Source: a bacterium 1XD8-76 (GTDB lineage Bacteria > Bacillota > Clostridia > Lachnospirales > Lachnospiraceae). Taken from it: a stretch of 64,000 bases of DNA. The stretch is taken from assembly GCA_003611955.1 (NCBI GenBank), contig RAZE01000009.1, positions 1 to 64,000 on the forward strand. The letters run 5' to 3'. Under the pieces are notes generated by a model. That model searched no databases, was not told where the DNA came from, and saw nothing but the letters and a program-made list of their open reading frames with translations. Below, one piece after another: positions 43,113 through 52,931 of this stretch. Numbering within the stretch: the stretch's first letter is position 1; each line of letters begins with the position of its first letter. The translations under genes were made by a program, and so were the position numbers.

Positions 43113-45521
43113 TTAGCCTGCCCATTCATAAAATTCTCCGGAAAAGGGATCCCGCACATAATCGCTGTCTTCCCGCCCAAGATCGGGGATCGGAATCTCC
43201 TCCAGGACAGTGCCGTTTTCATCGGACAGGTATAGGGTCTCGTATTTCCTCAGACTGAAATCCAGCCGGGGAGAGGCAAAAGCGGAGGGCAGCCGGTTTT
43301 TCTTTCCGTACAGCGTGAGAGATTCGCCGGGGGCGAGCACGCGCTCCGGGACCTTTGTCTTTTTTAAGTCCGCGGCATCATCGCTGAGGTAAAGTCCTCT
43401 CAGGAAAACTTCATGGCCGGACGGATTGGAAATCTCCACCAGGTCGTCGGTTCCTTTGGCGCGGATGCGGGAGATCGTGAAAGAGGCATCCGGCAGATCC
43501 TCCTCGACAAGCCGAATATCCAGCGTGGGATTCGTCCCGGATTCCGCGTAGCCCAGAGTGCCGAAACCCTCCGGTGCGGCGAACTCTTCTTGCTCCGGGA
43601 TCGGGATGGAGAGCAGCGCTTTTAATTCGTCGGAAGAGAGGGTGAGTTCCGCTTCTTTATATTGTGTACCATTTACGAGCCAATATGCAAACCGGTGTCC
43701 TTCGTTTACCGAGGCTTTCAGCGTGAGCGAATTATCCGCATAGTAGATACCGGAAAATTCGCTGCCGGCATCGTCTATGGAGTTTACGGAGACCTTTGTG
43801 TCCTCCGGACTTTCGATTTGCAGAAAGTAAGGATAAAACAGAGCGTAATCCTTCTGCAGGAAAGTGTGCATATAGCCGGGGCGATTCTGGGCAAAGAGCA
43901 GAATGTTCGCGGTCTCGGCGTTTACCGTCTCCATGGTAGCGATGTCCGGCGGCAGAGTTTCCAGGTAATGGGGAAGCTCCGCGTCCCTGGCGGGAATCAG
44001 TTTCTGGGCAGCGAGATAAACCGATTCGGGGGAGAAGGAATCGTTCATCAGATCGCAGACATAATTGGTAAACATTTCGCGGCAGTCCGCCCTCTCCATC
44101 AGATTGCAGAAGATCGGAGATTGATAATTGTTTAACAATACGGCAATATTGTCCTCCTCGCAGGAGTAGCTGGGGACATCGCTGATCAGACCGAAACTGT
44201 AGTCGGTATCGTAGAGAAGATAGCGGTATCTGCCGTCAAAGACGCTGCCCTCCTCATAGTTTCCATCGTCCGCTATATAGCGCCAGGCGCGGACGTTGTT
44301 GTACGGCCAGTCCTTGTTGCCGACATAGATCTCCATCGCGTAGTAGGCGAGATAGTTTTCCACGTCGATCTGCACACAGAGCTGTCGGTAGACCGTATCG
44401 TCGGACAGCTCCGCGTCCACATAGGCGTCGTAGACGGTCTGGTAATCGTCGATGATCCAGTTCGCCTCCTCGTCGTCCTCACCGGCCTTTTTGTAGAATT
44501 CCTGTATGGTGACACGCTCAAAATGACCGTCTGTGACATCGTAAAACTCGTCCATCTGCCCGGAGGAAAACGGTACTTTTATCCAGTAAAAGCCGGCGTA
44601 CTCTCCGTTGATATAGACGGCGGAGGGAAGATAGGGGGTGGAAAAAGGAAACCCGTAGTCCGCGGCGAGCTGCTGTATCAGGGTATCCCGAATAAAGGCT
44701 TTGGCGAAATCGTTGCCGCTGTTTCGGAAAACCAGACGGTTATATCGGTCCAGAATGGTGCCGTCGGTCTCCCGGCGGAGTTCCGGAAACAGCGAGAGAT
44801 GGAAATTCCCCCAGGTATCGTACTCCTTGCGGGCAAAAAGCTGGAAAGACTTTTGCAGTTTTGCCCGGGAGGCATTGCCGAATATACGAAGGCCGCAGTC
44901 CTGGGAAGTGAGCAGTGTCCCCTGTTCATCGAAGATCTGAAAAGAGACGGGGCGCTCCGACTCCCTGCCGCGTACATTATAGTTTGCGGGATCCTTGGCG
45001 GCGGCTTCTTCCAGCTCCGGGTGTTCGGCGAGAAAGTCGTCCCGCAGTTTTCCCTCGGTAAAAATGCCGTTCTCATAGCCGAACAGACTGTCCGGATCCC
45101 CGGATATGCTGACCACATTAGTGTGGTATCTCTCATGAATAAAATAGCCGAGAAGATAGCTGTAACTGTAAACTTTTGAACTGGTCCCGTCATCAAAATA
45201 GAGACGGAACCGCAGAGGGTAAGACCTTTCTTCCAGGGAAGCTTTCAAGGCGATCGGGCTTTCGTACAAAAAAGAGGAGGAAGAGGTACTGGAAGGTTCC
45301 GAGCCGTCTGTGGTATAATAAATAACCGCATCCCGGACAGGCGTAATGCGGATGCGCAGGGAATGCCGATAAAAACCGCTCTCATGGCTGATCATAAAAG
45401 CGGAATCCGTGATAACGCTGCCGGTACCTGTGCTGCCCTGAAAGAACAGGGAGATCCAGAGAAGAAAAGCTGCGGACAGCAGAAATATAAACATGGGGAT
45501 AAGAGAACGCAATTTTTTCAT
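43113..45521 (-). CDS. CotH kinase-like protein with chitobiase-type and lamin-tail domains
   Basis: About 802 residues from ATG 45521 (frame open to TTG 45539). N-terminal anchor (about 8-27), a chitobiase/beta-hexosaminidase C-terminal-type domain with YYTTDGSEP (68-76), a CotH core (about 185-560; FRNSGNDFAKAFIRDTLIQQ, YINGEYAGFYWI, LLYDTDYSFGL with the DxD), then a beta-region and a lamin-tail-like domain near the C-terminus (VEISNPSGHEVFLRGLYLS). Probably an extracellular kinase with wall- or glycan-binding modules. Encoded just upstream of the lipoprotein operon, on the same strand. Confidence 0.85.
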   Translation of the reverse strand: MKKLRSLIPMFIFLLSAAFLLWISLFFQGSTGTGSVITDSAFMISHESGFYRHSLRIRITPVRDAVIYYTTDGSEPSSTSSSSFLYESPIALKASLEERSYPLRFRLYFDDGTSSKVYSYSYLLGYFIHERYHTNVVSISGDPDSLFGYENGIFTEGKLRDDFLAEHPELEEAAAKDPANYNVRGRESERPVSFQIFDEQGTLLTSQDCGLRIFGNASRAKLQKSFQLFARKEYDTWGNFHLSLFPELRRETDGTILDRYNRLVFRNSGNDFAKAFIRDTLIQQLAADYGFPFSTPYLPSAVYINGEYAGFYWIKVPFSSGQMDEFYDVTDGHFERVTIQEFYKKAGEDDEEANWIIDDYQTVYDAYVDAELSDDTVYRQLCVQIDVENYLAYYAMEIYVGNKDWPYNNVRAWRYIADDGNYEEGSVFDGRYRYLLYDTDYSFGLISDVPSYSCEEDNIAVLLNNYQSPIFCNLMERADCREMFTNYVCDLMNDSFSPESVYLAAQKLIPARDAELPHYLETLPPDIATMETVNAETANILLFAQNRPGYMHTFLQKDYALFYPYFLQIESPEDTKVSVNSIDDAGSEFSGIYYADNSLTLKASVNEGHRFAYWLVNGTQYKEAELTLSSDELKALLSIPIPEQEEFAAPEGFGTLGYAESGTNPTLDIRLVEEDLPDASFTISRIRAKGTDDLVEISNPSGHEVFLRGLYLSDDAADLKKTKVPERVLAPGESLTLYGKKNRLPSAFASPRLDFSLRKYETLYLSDENGTVLEEIPIPDLGREDSDYVRDPFSGEFYEWAG

Positions 45522-45645
45522 AGTGCTATCATAATACAAAAAAACGAAAAAGTATATAGGGAATTACCGCGGGCGGGATGAAGGCGGGAAAAAATGGAAA
45601 GAATAAAAGCAAAGAGTTAAAACAGAGAAAGGTTTGTGTTTCCGG

Positions 45646-47319
45646 ATGAATGTTTCAGATAAAAAAGGACTGCCGGTGTCTTTTTACCAGTATGGCATAT
45701 TGTTGTTGTTCAGCATTGTTTTTTTGCTGTGCGTTATGCTGCGCCCCTTTGGGAAGGAAATCGGGGATTCCTCTTTTGAGAGCTATATGATAAGCAGGGA
45801 GGAGATGGAGGACCTGGTTTCCGAAAGACGCGAGACGGAAAATCTTTTGGAGAAGGAAGAGACGGGACTGCTCTTTGACGGGTACGAGGTTCCTCTGGAG
45901 AAAGAGAGACATATCTTTTATATTTCGCAGGCTCTGGCCTGCGACAGATGGCGGGGAGACTTAAGGCCGTATGGAGCGGAGCTTTCGATCCTGGAGGATG
46001 AATATGCAGAGAACCTCCCGGAGGCTGTCGCCGAGGGCCATATTTTTGAGGCGGTACTGTATACCGAAGATACCTGGCAGGAGATCGGCATTCTATTGAC
46101 GGGAATGCCGGTGGTGAAGATCGATACAGAGAGGGAGGAACCGCGGGAGTACCCGATCGAGGATATCGATAATTATGTATTCAATTCGGAGACTCGCTAT
46201 TACGGGGAGATCACGATCTTTCAATCGGGGATTTCCGCATTTTCAGAGGAGGAAGAAGAATACCGGATTATGCGGCGGGACGTCTGTTATCACGAGAGGG
46301 GGCAGAATTCGGCGCTGTTTTCCAAAAAAAGCTACGCCATAAAACTGCTGGACGGGCAGGGGTCGGGAAGAGCGGAGTCTCTGTTCGGCATGCAGCGCAG
46401 CACAAAGTGGAAGATGCTGGCCATGTATTCCGATCCCAACAAGATTCGTGACAAAGTGTCCATGGAGCTCTGGAAGGAAATCGCAGAAAGAGAGCAGCAG
46501 TTCAATGAAAAAGGGCCGGTGATGGAGTACTGTGAAGTGTTGTTGGACGGGGAATATATCGGCATTTACGGCATGATGCTCCCGGTGGATGAGAAGACGC
46601 TGGGGCTCGGGAGAACGGATGTGCTGTACAAGATACTGGACTGGTATATGCCGGAGGAGGAGGAGATCCGGGCGTCTATCGACCAGAATTATATGGTGTG
46701 CTATCCTGTCCGCATCCGGTATCCGGAGAAAAATGGCCAAATAGAAAAATTGTGGGAGCCTGTCATAAAATATTTTTCCTGCAAATACTGGAATTTGGAT
46801 TTTGCCGGATACAGCGACATGGTCCGGGCGGAGAATCTGGCGGATTACTATATTTTTATTCAGACGGTGGCGGGATTCGACAATTATCTGAAAAACACAT
46901 ACGTCTACGCGGAGAAGGCTGACAATGTATCGGGGTACCGCATGATAACGATCCCCTGGGACCTGAATTATACGTTTGGGAACTGCTATGTCTATGAGGC
47001 GGACAACTATACGGGGTTCAATCCTGACGCAAGTGTCAACTATGTGGAACCGGTGCAGGAACAGCTCTTCCGCTCAAGCCCCGGCGGGGAGGCGGATGTA
47101 TTGAAGGAGCGGTGGAACAGTTATCGGGCGGACATTCTGAGTACGGAACATATCACAGCGCTTTTGCAGGATAACATGGACTACCTGCTGGAGACGGGCG
47201 CCTTTGCGAGGGATACGGACAAGTGGCCGGAGGCGGGCAACCGTTCCAATCTGTCCGAGGTAAAGGATTATGTGGAAAGACGGATGTGCTATCTGGATGA
47301 ATATTTTGCCGGATTTTGA
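45646..47319 (+). CDS. CotH kinase-like protein with altered Asp motif
   Basis: About 557 residues from ATG 45646 (TTG 45634 is also possible, close to GAGAAAGG). One N-terminal anchor (about 12-32), then an outer CotH-like region with KKSYAIKLL, MYSDPNKIRDKVSM and LDGEYIGIYGM. The usual W-D-x-D motif reads IPWDLNYTFG, so its second Asp is Asn441. This may lower or alter activity. Divergent from the other CotH gene, with 124 bases between the starts. Third CotH family member in the locus. Confidence 0.8.
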   Translation: MNVSDKKGLPVSFYQYGILLLFSIVFLLCVMLRPFGKEIGDSSFESYMISREEMEDLVSERRETENLLEKEETGLLFDGYEVPLEKERHIFYISQALACDRWRGDLRPYGAELSILEDEYAENLPEAVAEGHIFEAVLYTEDTWQEIGILLTGMPVVKIDTEREEPREYPIEDIDNYVFNSETRYYGEITIFQSGISAFSEEEEEYRIMRRDVCYHERGQNSALFSKKSYAIKLLDGQGSGRAESLFGMQRSTKWKMLAMYSDPNKIRDKVSMELWKEIAEREQQFNEKGPVMEYCEVLLDGEYIGIYGMMLPVDEKTLGLGRTDVLYKILDWYMPEEEEIRASIDQNYMVCYPVRIRYPEKNGQIEKLWEPVIKYFSCKYWNLDFAGYSDMVRAENLADYYIFIQTVAGFDNYLKNTYVYAEKADNVSGYRMITIPWDLNYTFGNCYVYEADNYTGFNPDASVNYVEPVQEQLFRSSPGGEADVLKERWNSYRADILSTEHITALLQDNMDYLLETGAFARDTDKWPEAGNRSNLSEVKDYVERRMCYLDEYFAGF

Positions 47320-47363
47320 GGTGAGGGAAGCGCGCGGCGGATAACGCCTTTCTAATGAAGCGT

Positions 47364-47392
47364 TTGTGTTATGAGGAAAAGTATGGTAAAAT
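47364..47392 (+). promoter_or_regulatory. promoter of the large 47.4-63.6 kb operon
   Basis: TTGTGT (47364-47369), a 17-base spacer and TAAAAT (47387-47392). A small stem (CCCGG TTTTT CCGGG, about 47418-47432) follows in the leader. No other promoter is obvious before 63588, and gene gaps there are short or overlapping. Confidence 0.6.
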
Positions 47393-47454
47393 ATCCACGT
47401 ATGTGTTGGGCGGTGCCCGGTTTTTCCGGGAAGTACCGCAGGTAAGGAACAGAA

Positions 47455-48561
47455 ATGAACGAAAGAATATATGTCTGCCACACTTATTATCATGCCTATG
47501 TGGCGTTTTTGAAAGAATTGCATCTTCGGAGAGGGAAGAACCGGGAGGATACCGGGGAGGCATCTCTGATGCTGAGCAGTATGTCCAATGATTTTGAGCA
47601 GTTCGGCGAGCGTGTGAAAGCCACCGGGCTGTTTGCCGATGTGATCTCTTTTGACGAAAAGAGGGAGGATTATTTCCCGGAACTTGCGTCTTTTCGGCAG
47701 GATAAAGGAAATATTGTGTTCAATATGTGGCAGCGCATCCGTTTTACGAAGCGCTACGCGGAGCTGGAGGCACCGTTTGTCCCGGTGGATTTCAGAAAAT
47801 ACCGGGAGATCTATGTGTTCTGCGATTCGGACCCTATAGGATACTATCTGAATCAGAATCGGATCCATTATCACGCGCTGGAGGACGGCCTGAACTGCCT
47901 GGTCCATTTTGATGCGGCGAGATATGACAACAGAGGACATTTCGGCCTGAAGGCCTTTTTGTCCAAAAGACTCAATTTGATCTTTGTGCAGAACGGTTAT
48001 GGAAAATACTGTCTGGATATGGAGGTCAACAGTATTTCCGCGATCGCTCTGCCCTGCCCTTACTACAGGGAATTGCCGAGGCAGCAGCTGGTGGACGCCC
48101 TAACGAGGGAGGACAAGGATATCCTTCTGCGGGCGTTTGTGAGGGATATGGAAGGACTCCGGCGAAAGATAGAGGAATGTGCGGGAACTTCCTCGAAGAT
48201 ACTGATCCTGACAGATCCCCTCTGCACATTGGATGTGCGGGAACAGATTTTCAGGGATATCGTGGAAGAATATGAGAAGCAGGGACAGATTTTTATAAAA
48301 CCTCATCCGCGCGATGAGCTGGACTACCGGAAAATATTTTCGGGCTACCCCATGTTTGACGCCACCGTCCCCATGGAAATGTTGAATTTTTTCCCGGATC
48401 TGCGTTTTGAGCAGGTCGTAACTGTATTCACGGATCTGAAGGGAATCCGCTTTGCGGACAAGCTTGTCCGTCTCGGCGATGAATTCATGGACAGGTACGA
48501 GGATCCGGAGATCCATAATCAGAATAAGCGCATCGGGATTGTGGAAAAAGAAGATGCCTGA
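47455..48561 (+). CDS. GT52/polysialyltransferase-like glycosyltransferase
   Basis: A 368-residue cytoplasmic protein. Features of the sialyltransferase GT52/GT38-like (GT-B) group: N-terminal YVCHTYYHAYVAF, ALEDGLNCL, and IKPHPRDELDY, where the His-Pro motif binds the CMP donor. With pseF/I/G in the same operon making CMP-pseudaminic acid, this is a good candidate for the nonulosonic acid transferase. Assignment rests on motif style; the donor is inferred. Confidence 0.65.
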   Translation: MNERIYVCHTYYHAYVAFLKELHLRRGKNREDTGEASLMLSSMSNDFEQFGERVKATGLFADVISFDEKREDYFPELASFRQDKGNIVFNMWQRIRFTKRYAELEAPFVPVDFRKYREIYVFCDSDPIGYYLNQNRIHYHALEDGLNCLVHFDAARYDNRGHFGLKAFLSKRLNLIFVQNGYGKYCLDMEVNSISAIALPCPYYRELPRQQLVDALTREDKDILLRAFVRDMEGLRRKIEECAGTSSKILILTDPLCTLDVREQIFRDIVEEYEKQGQIFIKPHPRDELDYRKIFSGYPMFDATVPMEMLNFFPDLRFEQVVTVFTDLKGIRFADKLVRLGDEFMDRYEDPEIHNQNKRIGIVEKEDA

Positions 48562-48576
48562 GGAGTTATTGCCGCT

Positions 48577-50322
48577 ATGCGAGATATTTTAAAAAAACTG
48601 AACGTCTTACTGGATAAAAAGCAAAAGAGGACCATGCTGCTCATGGTCCTTATGATGATATTCGGAGCCATTCTGGAGGCGTGCAGCGTATCCATGGTCA
48701 TCCCGGTGGTGGGGGTGGTCATCGATGAAAATTCCGTCACGAAATATGAGATTGTGGGAAAGGTATACAATGCCTTACATATGCGGAGCGTGACGCAGTT
48801 TGCACTGCTTATGATGGCGGCGCTGATTTTGATATTTGTCGTCAAAAACATCTATCTCTACTGGCAGATGAAGTTTATGTACCGGTTTGTCTATACGAAT
48901 CAGTTTCGGACTTCTGAGAGGATGATGAAAAATTATCTGCGGAAGGGCTACGAATTTTATTTGAATGCGGACACGGCGATCATACAGAGAAATATCACTT
49001 CCGACGTGAACAATATGTACGCTCTGATTCTGTCGCTGCTGCAGCTGATCTCGGAAATCATTGTCTTTGCAGTGCTGCTGGGAGTGATGGTGGCTTCGGA
49101 CTGGAAGATGACGGTGGTGATCGCGCTGCCGCTGATGGCCACGCTGTTCATCATCAAGAAAGTGGTAAAACCGATCATGAATAAGGCAGGCAAGGAGAAT
49201 CAGGACTTTTACAGCGGGCTGTTCAAATGGATATCCCAGACGGTACAGGGAATCAAGGAAGTGAAGATCGCCGGAAAAGAGCAGTATTTTACCGAGGAAT
49301 ATATCAAGTGCGGCAGGGGCTATGTGAATGCCGTACAGAAATATACACTGTACAACAGTATCCCGAGGCTTCTGATCGAGACGGTCTGCATCGCTTCCCT
49401 GGTGGGCTATATGATGCTGCTGGTGGGCCAGGGACAGAGCGTCAGAGAGGTGACGGCGGTGCTCTCGGCCTTCGTGGTGGCGGCGGTGCGTATGATGCCC
49501 TGTGCCAACCGGATCAACAATCAGCTGACATCCATGGCCTTTTACCAGCCGTTTTTTATGGGGGTCAGCGACAATCTGCAGGATGAGATATCCGGAAAGA
49601 ATACGGATATGAGTTTTGCGGAGGTGGCGAAGGAGAAACTGCCGGTGAAAAAGAGCATTGAGCTGCGGGATATCACTTACCGTTATCCGAACTCGGAACC
49701 GCTGATCTTTGACCATGCGAACATGGAGATCCCCGTGGGGGCGGCGGTAGGCATCGTGGGTACTTCCGGCGCGGGAAAGACGACGGTGGTGGATATTCTT
49801 TTGGGACTTTTGGAGATACAGACCGGCGGCGTTTACGCGGATGGCGTCAGCATCAAAGAAAATTACAGAAGCTGGCTGAAGAACGTGGGGTATATCCCGC
49901 AGATGATCTTCATGCTGGACGATACGATCCGAAAAAACGTGGCGTTCGGCATCGCGGAGGAGGAGATCGATGAGGACAGGCTCTGGGAGGTGCTGAAGGA
50001 AGCGCAGCTCGACGAGTTTGTGAGAAGTCTGCCGGAGGGCGTTGACACGAGCATCGGAGAGCGGGGGATACGCATTTCCGGGGGACAGAGGCAGCGTATC
50101 GGCATCGCCAGGGCGCTCTACTATGATCCGGAGGTACTTATCCTGGACGAGGCGACCTCCGCTCTGGACAACGACACGGAGGCGGCGATCATGGATTCGA
50201 TCAACAGCCTGCACGGAAGAAAGACGCTGATCATTATAGCCCACAGATTGCAGACGATCGAGAAGTGCGATATGATCTACCGGGTCGAGAATGGAAAAGC
50301 GGTGCTGGAAAAGCACCTGTAG
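48577..50322 (+). CDS. ABC-type lipid-linked glycan flippase (PglK-like)
   Basis: A 581-residue half-transporter: six helices in about 1-320, then a nucleotide-binding domain with Walker A GTSGAGKTT (about 395-403), signature ISGGQRQR and Walker B VLILDEATSALD. It resembles PglK/WlaB flippases that move undecaprenyl-linked oligosaccharides outward, and it lies between a glycosyltransferase and a GT-C enzyme, which supports that role. Lipid or peptide export is the main alternative. Confidence 0.85.
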   Translation: MRDILKKLNVLLDKKQKRTMLLMVLMMIFGAILEACSVSMVIPVVGVVIDENSVTKYEIVGKVYNALHMRSVTQFALLMMAALILIFVVKNIYLYWQMKFMYRFVYTNQFRTSERMMKNYLRKGYEFYLNADTAIIQRNITSDVNNMYALILSLLQLISEIIVFAVLLGVMVASDWKMTVVIALPLMATLFIIKKVVKPIMNKAGKENQDFYSGLFKWISQTVQGIKEVKIAGKEQYFTEEYIKCGRGYVNAVQKYTLYNSIPRLLIETVCIASLVGYMMLLVGQGQSVREVTAVLSAFVVAAVRMMPCANRINNQLTSMAFYQPFFMGVSDNLQDEISGKNTDMSFAEVAKEKLPVKKSIELRDITYRYPNSEPLIFDHANMEIPVGAAVGIVGTSGAGKTTVVDILLGLLEIQTGGVYADGVSIKENYRSWLKNVGYIPQMIFMLDDTIRKNVAFGIAEEEIDEDRLWEVLKEAQLDEFVRSLPEGVDTSIGERGIRISGGQRQRIGIARALYYDPEVLILDEATSALDNDTEAAIMDSINSLHGRKTLIIIAHRLQTIEKCDMIYRVENGKAVLEKHL

Positions 50323-50355
50323 GCTAAATCGGGAGCACAATGCGGAGATTATTGT

Positions 50356-51894
50356 ATGGAAAAGGGACTGTCATTTGGCGGGAAAGCAGAGAGAATACTT
50401 GCAGGTATTGTGACAATAATAGGACTTATAATATTTGGATATCTGACGTGGTACAGCTTCAGATATACTTATTATTTTGTGCCGGATTATTCGGAGATGT
50501 TTACTATTGAGAAGGACAGCATGCTTTTGCATGTTATCGTACTCATGGTCTGCGTCGCAATGATTGGCATTTGCTGTTATTTCGGGAAAAATATACCGGA
50601 AAAAGCAACGCTTTTTTCCGTAATGGCGATTGTGACGATTCTGGGATTCTGGTGGGTGACTGTTGTACATGCGCAGCCCTGTACGGATCAGAAATGGGTG
50701 GTGGAGGGCGCATATTCCCTGATGGATGGGGATTATACGATATTGAAGCCGGATCAGTATTTTGGAACATATACGTATCAGCTTGGTCTTGCGGTGATTT
50801 TCCGATTCCTTTTTACTGTGTGCAGAATAAGAGATTATCATGTGATACAGTACTGCAATGTATTGTGTGTTCCTGTCATTATATTTGCAGGGTATAAAAT
50901 TGTAAAATATCTGGGAGGAAAGAACAAAGCTGGTATTTTTTACTGTCTGTTTGCGCTGACATGTTTTCCATTGCTGTTTTATGTTCCTTTTGTCTATGGA
51001 GAGATTTTTTCGGTTATGGCAGGGATGGTTTTTGTATGGCTGTTGATGGCTTATGTGAGAGACAGACAGAACAGGCTCTTACTGCCTGTCACACTGTGCA
51101 GTGTGCTTGGTGTGTTGACCAGAGGTAATTTCTGGATCGTTATTATAGCGGCAGGCATCGTTCTGGCATGGTACGGTATAAAAAGAAAAGATGGTATGTT
51201 TCTGTTGCTCATATTTCTTATTACAATAGCGCCGATAGGCACCAAAAAGGGGTTAGAACTGATTTACGAGCAGCGTTCCGGAATCAGGCTGGATCAGGGC
51301 ATTCCGGTTATCAGTACACTTGCGATGGGTGTGCATGACGAGGGAACTCAGCCGGCGGGCTGGAGCAATCTTCATGATTACTATGCCTATACTTTAAATG
51401 ATTGTGATAAGGAAGCGGCGGCGCAGTTTTCCAGAGAATATTTGCGCATGCGCATGGAGATTTTTCAGGATGGCAGCACCGACTGGAAAGAATTTTACAA
51501 GGAGAAGCTTTTAACACAATGGGAGGAACCTACCTGGCAGTGTCTGCTGGCAAATCATGATTTCGCTGATGAGCCAAATGAATTTGTAGAGAGTGTTTAT
51601 TATGGAGAATTAAAAGTTTTTCTGTTAAAATTTTTAAATGAGTATCAGTGGCTGCTTTATGTGGGGGTATGTTTGTTTTTCTGGTTCTGCTGGAAAGAGA
51701 AAAAACCTTTTTATATGCTTCTGCCAGGGGTGATTTTGATCGGAGGGGTACTTTTTAGTTTATTGTGGGAAGCAAAAACAAGATATAATTTTCCCTATAT
51801 GATTTACATGCTGCCCTGCGCAGCCACAGGCTTGACGAAAACAGCAGAGATTTTTTACAATAAATTATTGAAGAGGAAAGAGGCAGTTGAATGA
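50356..51894 (+). CDS. multi-pass membrane glycosyltransferase (GT39-like)
   Basis: A 512-residue protein with about 12 helices and the outer-loop motif QPCTDQKWVVEGAYSLMDGD, an acidic GT-C loop. Its DNA is more AT-rich than its neighbours (visible in the third codon positions), suggesting separate acquisition. It overlaps the next gene by ATGA. Presumed to transfer a lipid-phosphate-linked sugar outside the cell; sugar and acceptor unknown. Confidence 0.65.
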   Translation: MEKGLSFGGKAERILAGIVTIIGLIIFGYLTWYSFRYTYYFVPDYSEMFTIEKDSMLLHVIVLMVCVAMIGICCYFGKNIPEKATLFSVMAIVTILGFWWVTVVHAQPCTDQKWVVEGAYSLMDGDYTILKPDQYFGTYTYQLGLAVIFRFLFTVCRIRDYHVIQYCNVLCVPVIIFAGYKIVKYLGGKNKAGIFYCLFALTCFPLLFYVPFVYGEIFSVMAGMVFVWLLMAYVRDRQNRLLLPVTLCSVLGVLTRGNFWIVIIAAGIVLAWYGIKRKDGMFLLLIFLITIAPIGTKKGLELIYEQRSGIRLDQGIPVISTLAMGVHDEGTQPAGWSNLHDYYAYTLNDCDKEAAAQFSREYLRMRMEIFQDGSTDWKEFYKEKLLTQWEEPTWQCLLANHDFADEPNEFVESVYYGELKVFLLKFLNEYQWLLYVGVCLFFWFCWKEKKPFYMLLPGVILIGGVLFSLLWEAKTRYNFPYMIYMLPCAATGLTKTAEIFYNKLLKRKEAVE

Positions 51895-52919
51895 AATGCA
51901 GCGTGATCGTGCCGGTCTACAATATGGCGGCGGGCGGGAAACTGGAATACTGTCTGAACAGCCTGCTGTGTCAGACACTGCGGGAATTGGAGATCATCGC
52001 TGTGGACGATGCTTCCACGGACGGTTCTTTGGAAATACTGCGGCGTTATGAGAGAGATTATCCGGAAAGATTCAGGGTGATCCATTACGGAGAGAATAAG
52101 AGGCAGGGCGGGGCAAAAAATGAGGGACTGAAGATCGCCCGCGGAGAGTGGATCGGATTTCTGGACAGCGACGACTGGGTGACGCCGGATTTCTATGAGA
52201 AACTGATCGGGAAAGCGGAGGAGACGGGAGCGGATGTAGTCGGATGCGATTACTCGCTGGTGTCTGAGCACACAATGGAGATCGGCAGAGTCGTTCAGAA
52301 CAACAGTGATGAACAGACGGGAATCTGCGACGAGGATCGGCATAGAAAGCTTGTGATGCGCCCGGGCAGTATGGTGATAAAAGTATACCGGGGCAGTATG
52401 ATCAGGGAGAACAGATTGAACTTTCCGGAGGGTATTTTTTATGAGGACAACTGCGCCGGAACGGTCTGGATGCTGTACTGCAGGCATTTTGAAAAAATCA
52501 ATGAGCCGTTATATTATTACTATCAGCACAATGTCTCCACGGTGCACTATATTTCGGAGGAGAAATGCAGAGACAGGATGAAGGCCGGGGAGCTGATGGT
52601 GATGGAGTGCAGCAGCCGGGGATTTTTGACAGAATATCGGCCGGAGATAGAGTTCCGGTTTGCGGAGATCTATTATATAACGACGCTGTTCTCCTATATG
52701 TCCGGGGTAAAGCACAGAAAGCTGTCCTTTTTGGCCGAACTTCGGGATGGGATGAAAAAATATTTTCCGGATTTTCAGGATAATCCCTATTATCAGAAGG
52801 AAATCGGGGAGGAAGAGAAAAAGCTGGCAGCCCTCCACCAGAAGAGCAATCTTGGGTTTTACTGCTATTACATTGCGTTGAATACGGTGAGAGGCTGTAA
52901 AAAAAGACTGCGGGCGTGA
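51891..52919 (+). CDS. GT2 family glycosyltransferase
   Basis: A 342-residue GT-A enzyme with VIVPVYNMAAGG, AVDDASTDGSLEIL and FLDSDDWVTPDFYE (the DxD/DD metal site), followed by the usual acceptor-side domain with YEDN. No membrane segment; it acts on the cytoplasmic side on nucleotide-sugar donors, adding a residue to the growing lipid-linked glycan. Sugar specificity cannot be read. Confidence 0.88.
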   Translation: MKCSVIVPVYNMAAGGKLEYCLNSLLCQTLRELEIIAVDDASTDGSLEILRRYERDYPERFRVIHYGENKRQGGAKNEGLKIARGEWIGFLDSDDWVTPDFYEKLIGKAEETGADVVGCDYSLVSEHTMEIGRVVQNNSDEQTGICDEDRHRKLVMRPGSMVIKVYRGSMIRENRLNFPEGIFYEDNCAGTVWMLYCRHFEKINEPLYYYYQHNVSTVHYISEEKCRDRMKAGELMVMECSSRGFLTEYRPEIEFRFAEIYYITTLFSYMSGVKHRKLSFLAELRDGMKKYFPDFQDNPYYQKEIGEEEKKLAALHQKSNLGFYCYYIALNTVRGCKKRLRA

Positions 52920-52931
52920 GTTGGAAAACGG

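Noticed and set aside
48577..50322. ABC transporter as exporter of the azole peptide
   Set aside because: It lies 39 kb away inside a glycan operon and looks like PglK; it lacks a peptidase domain.
48775..50340. Long minus-strand open frame (521 codons)
   Set aside because: It mirrors the PglK-like ABC transporter gene, is His/Arg/Gln-rich and matches no family; a shadow of the real gene.
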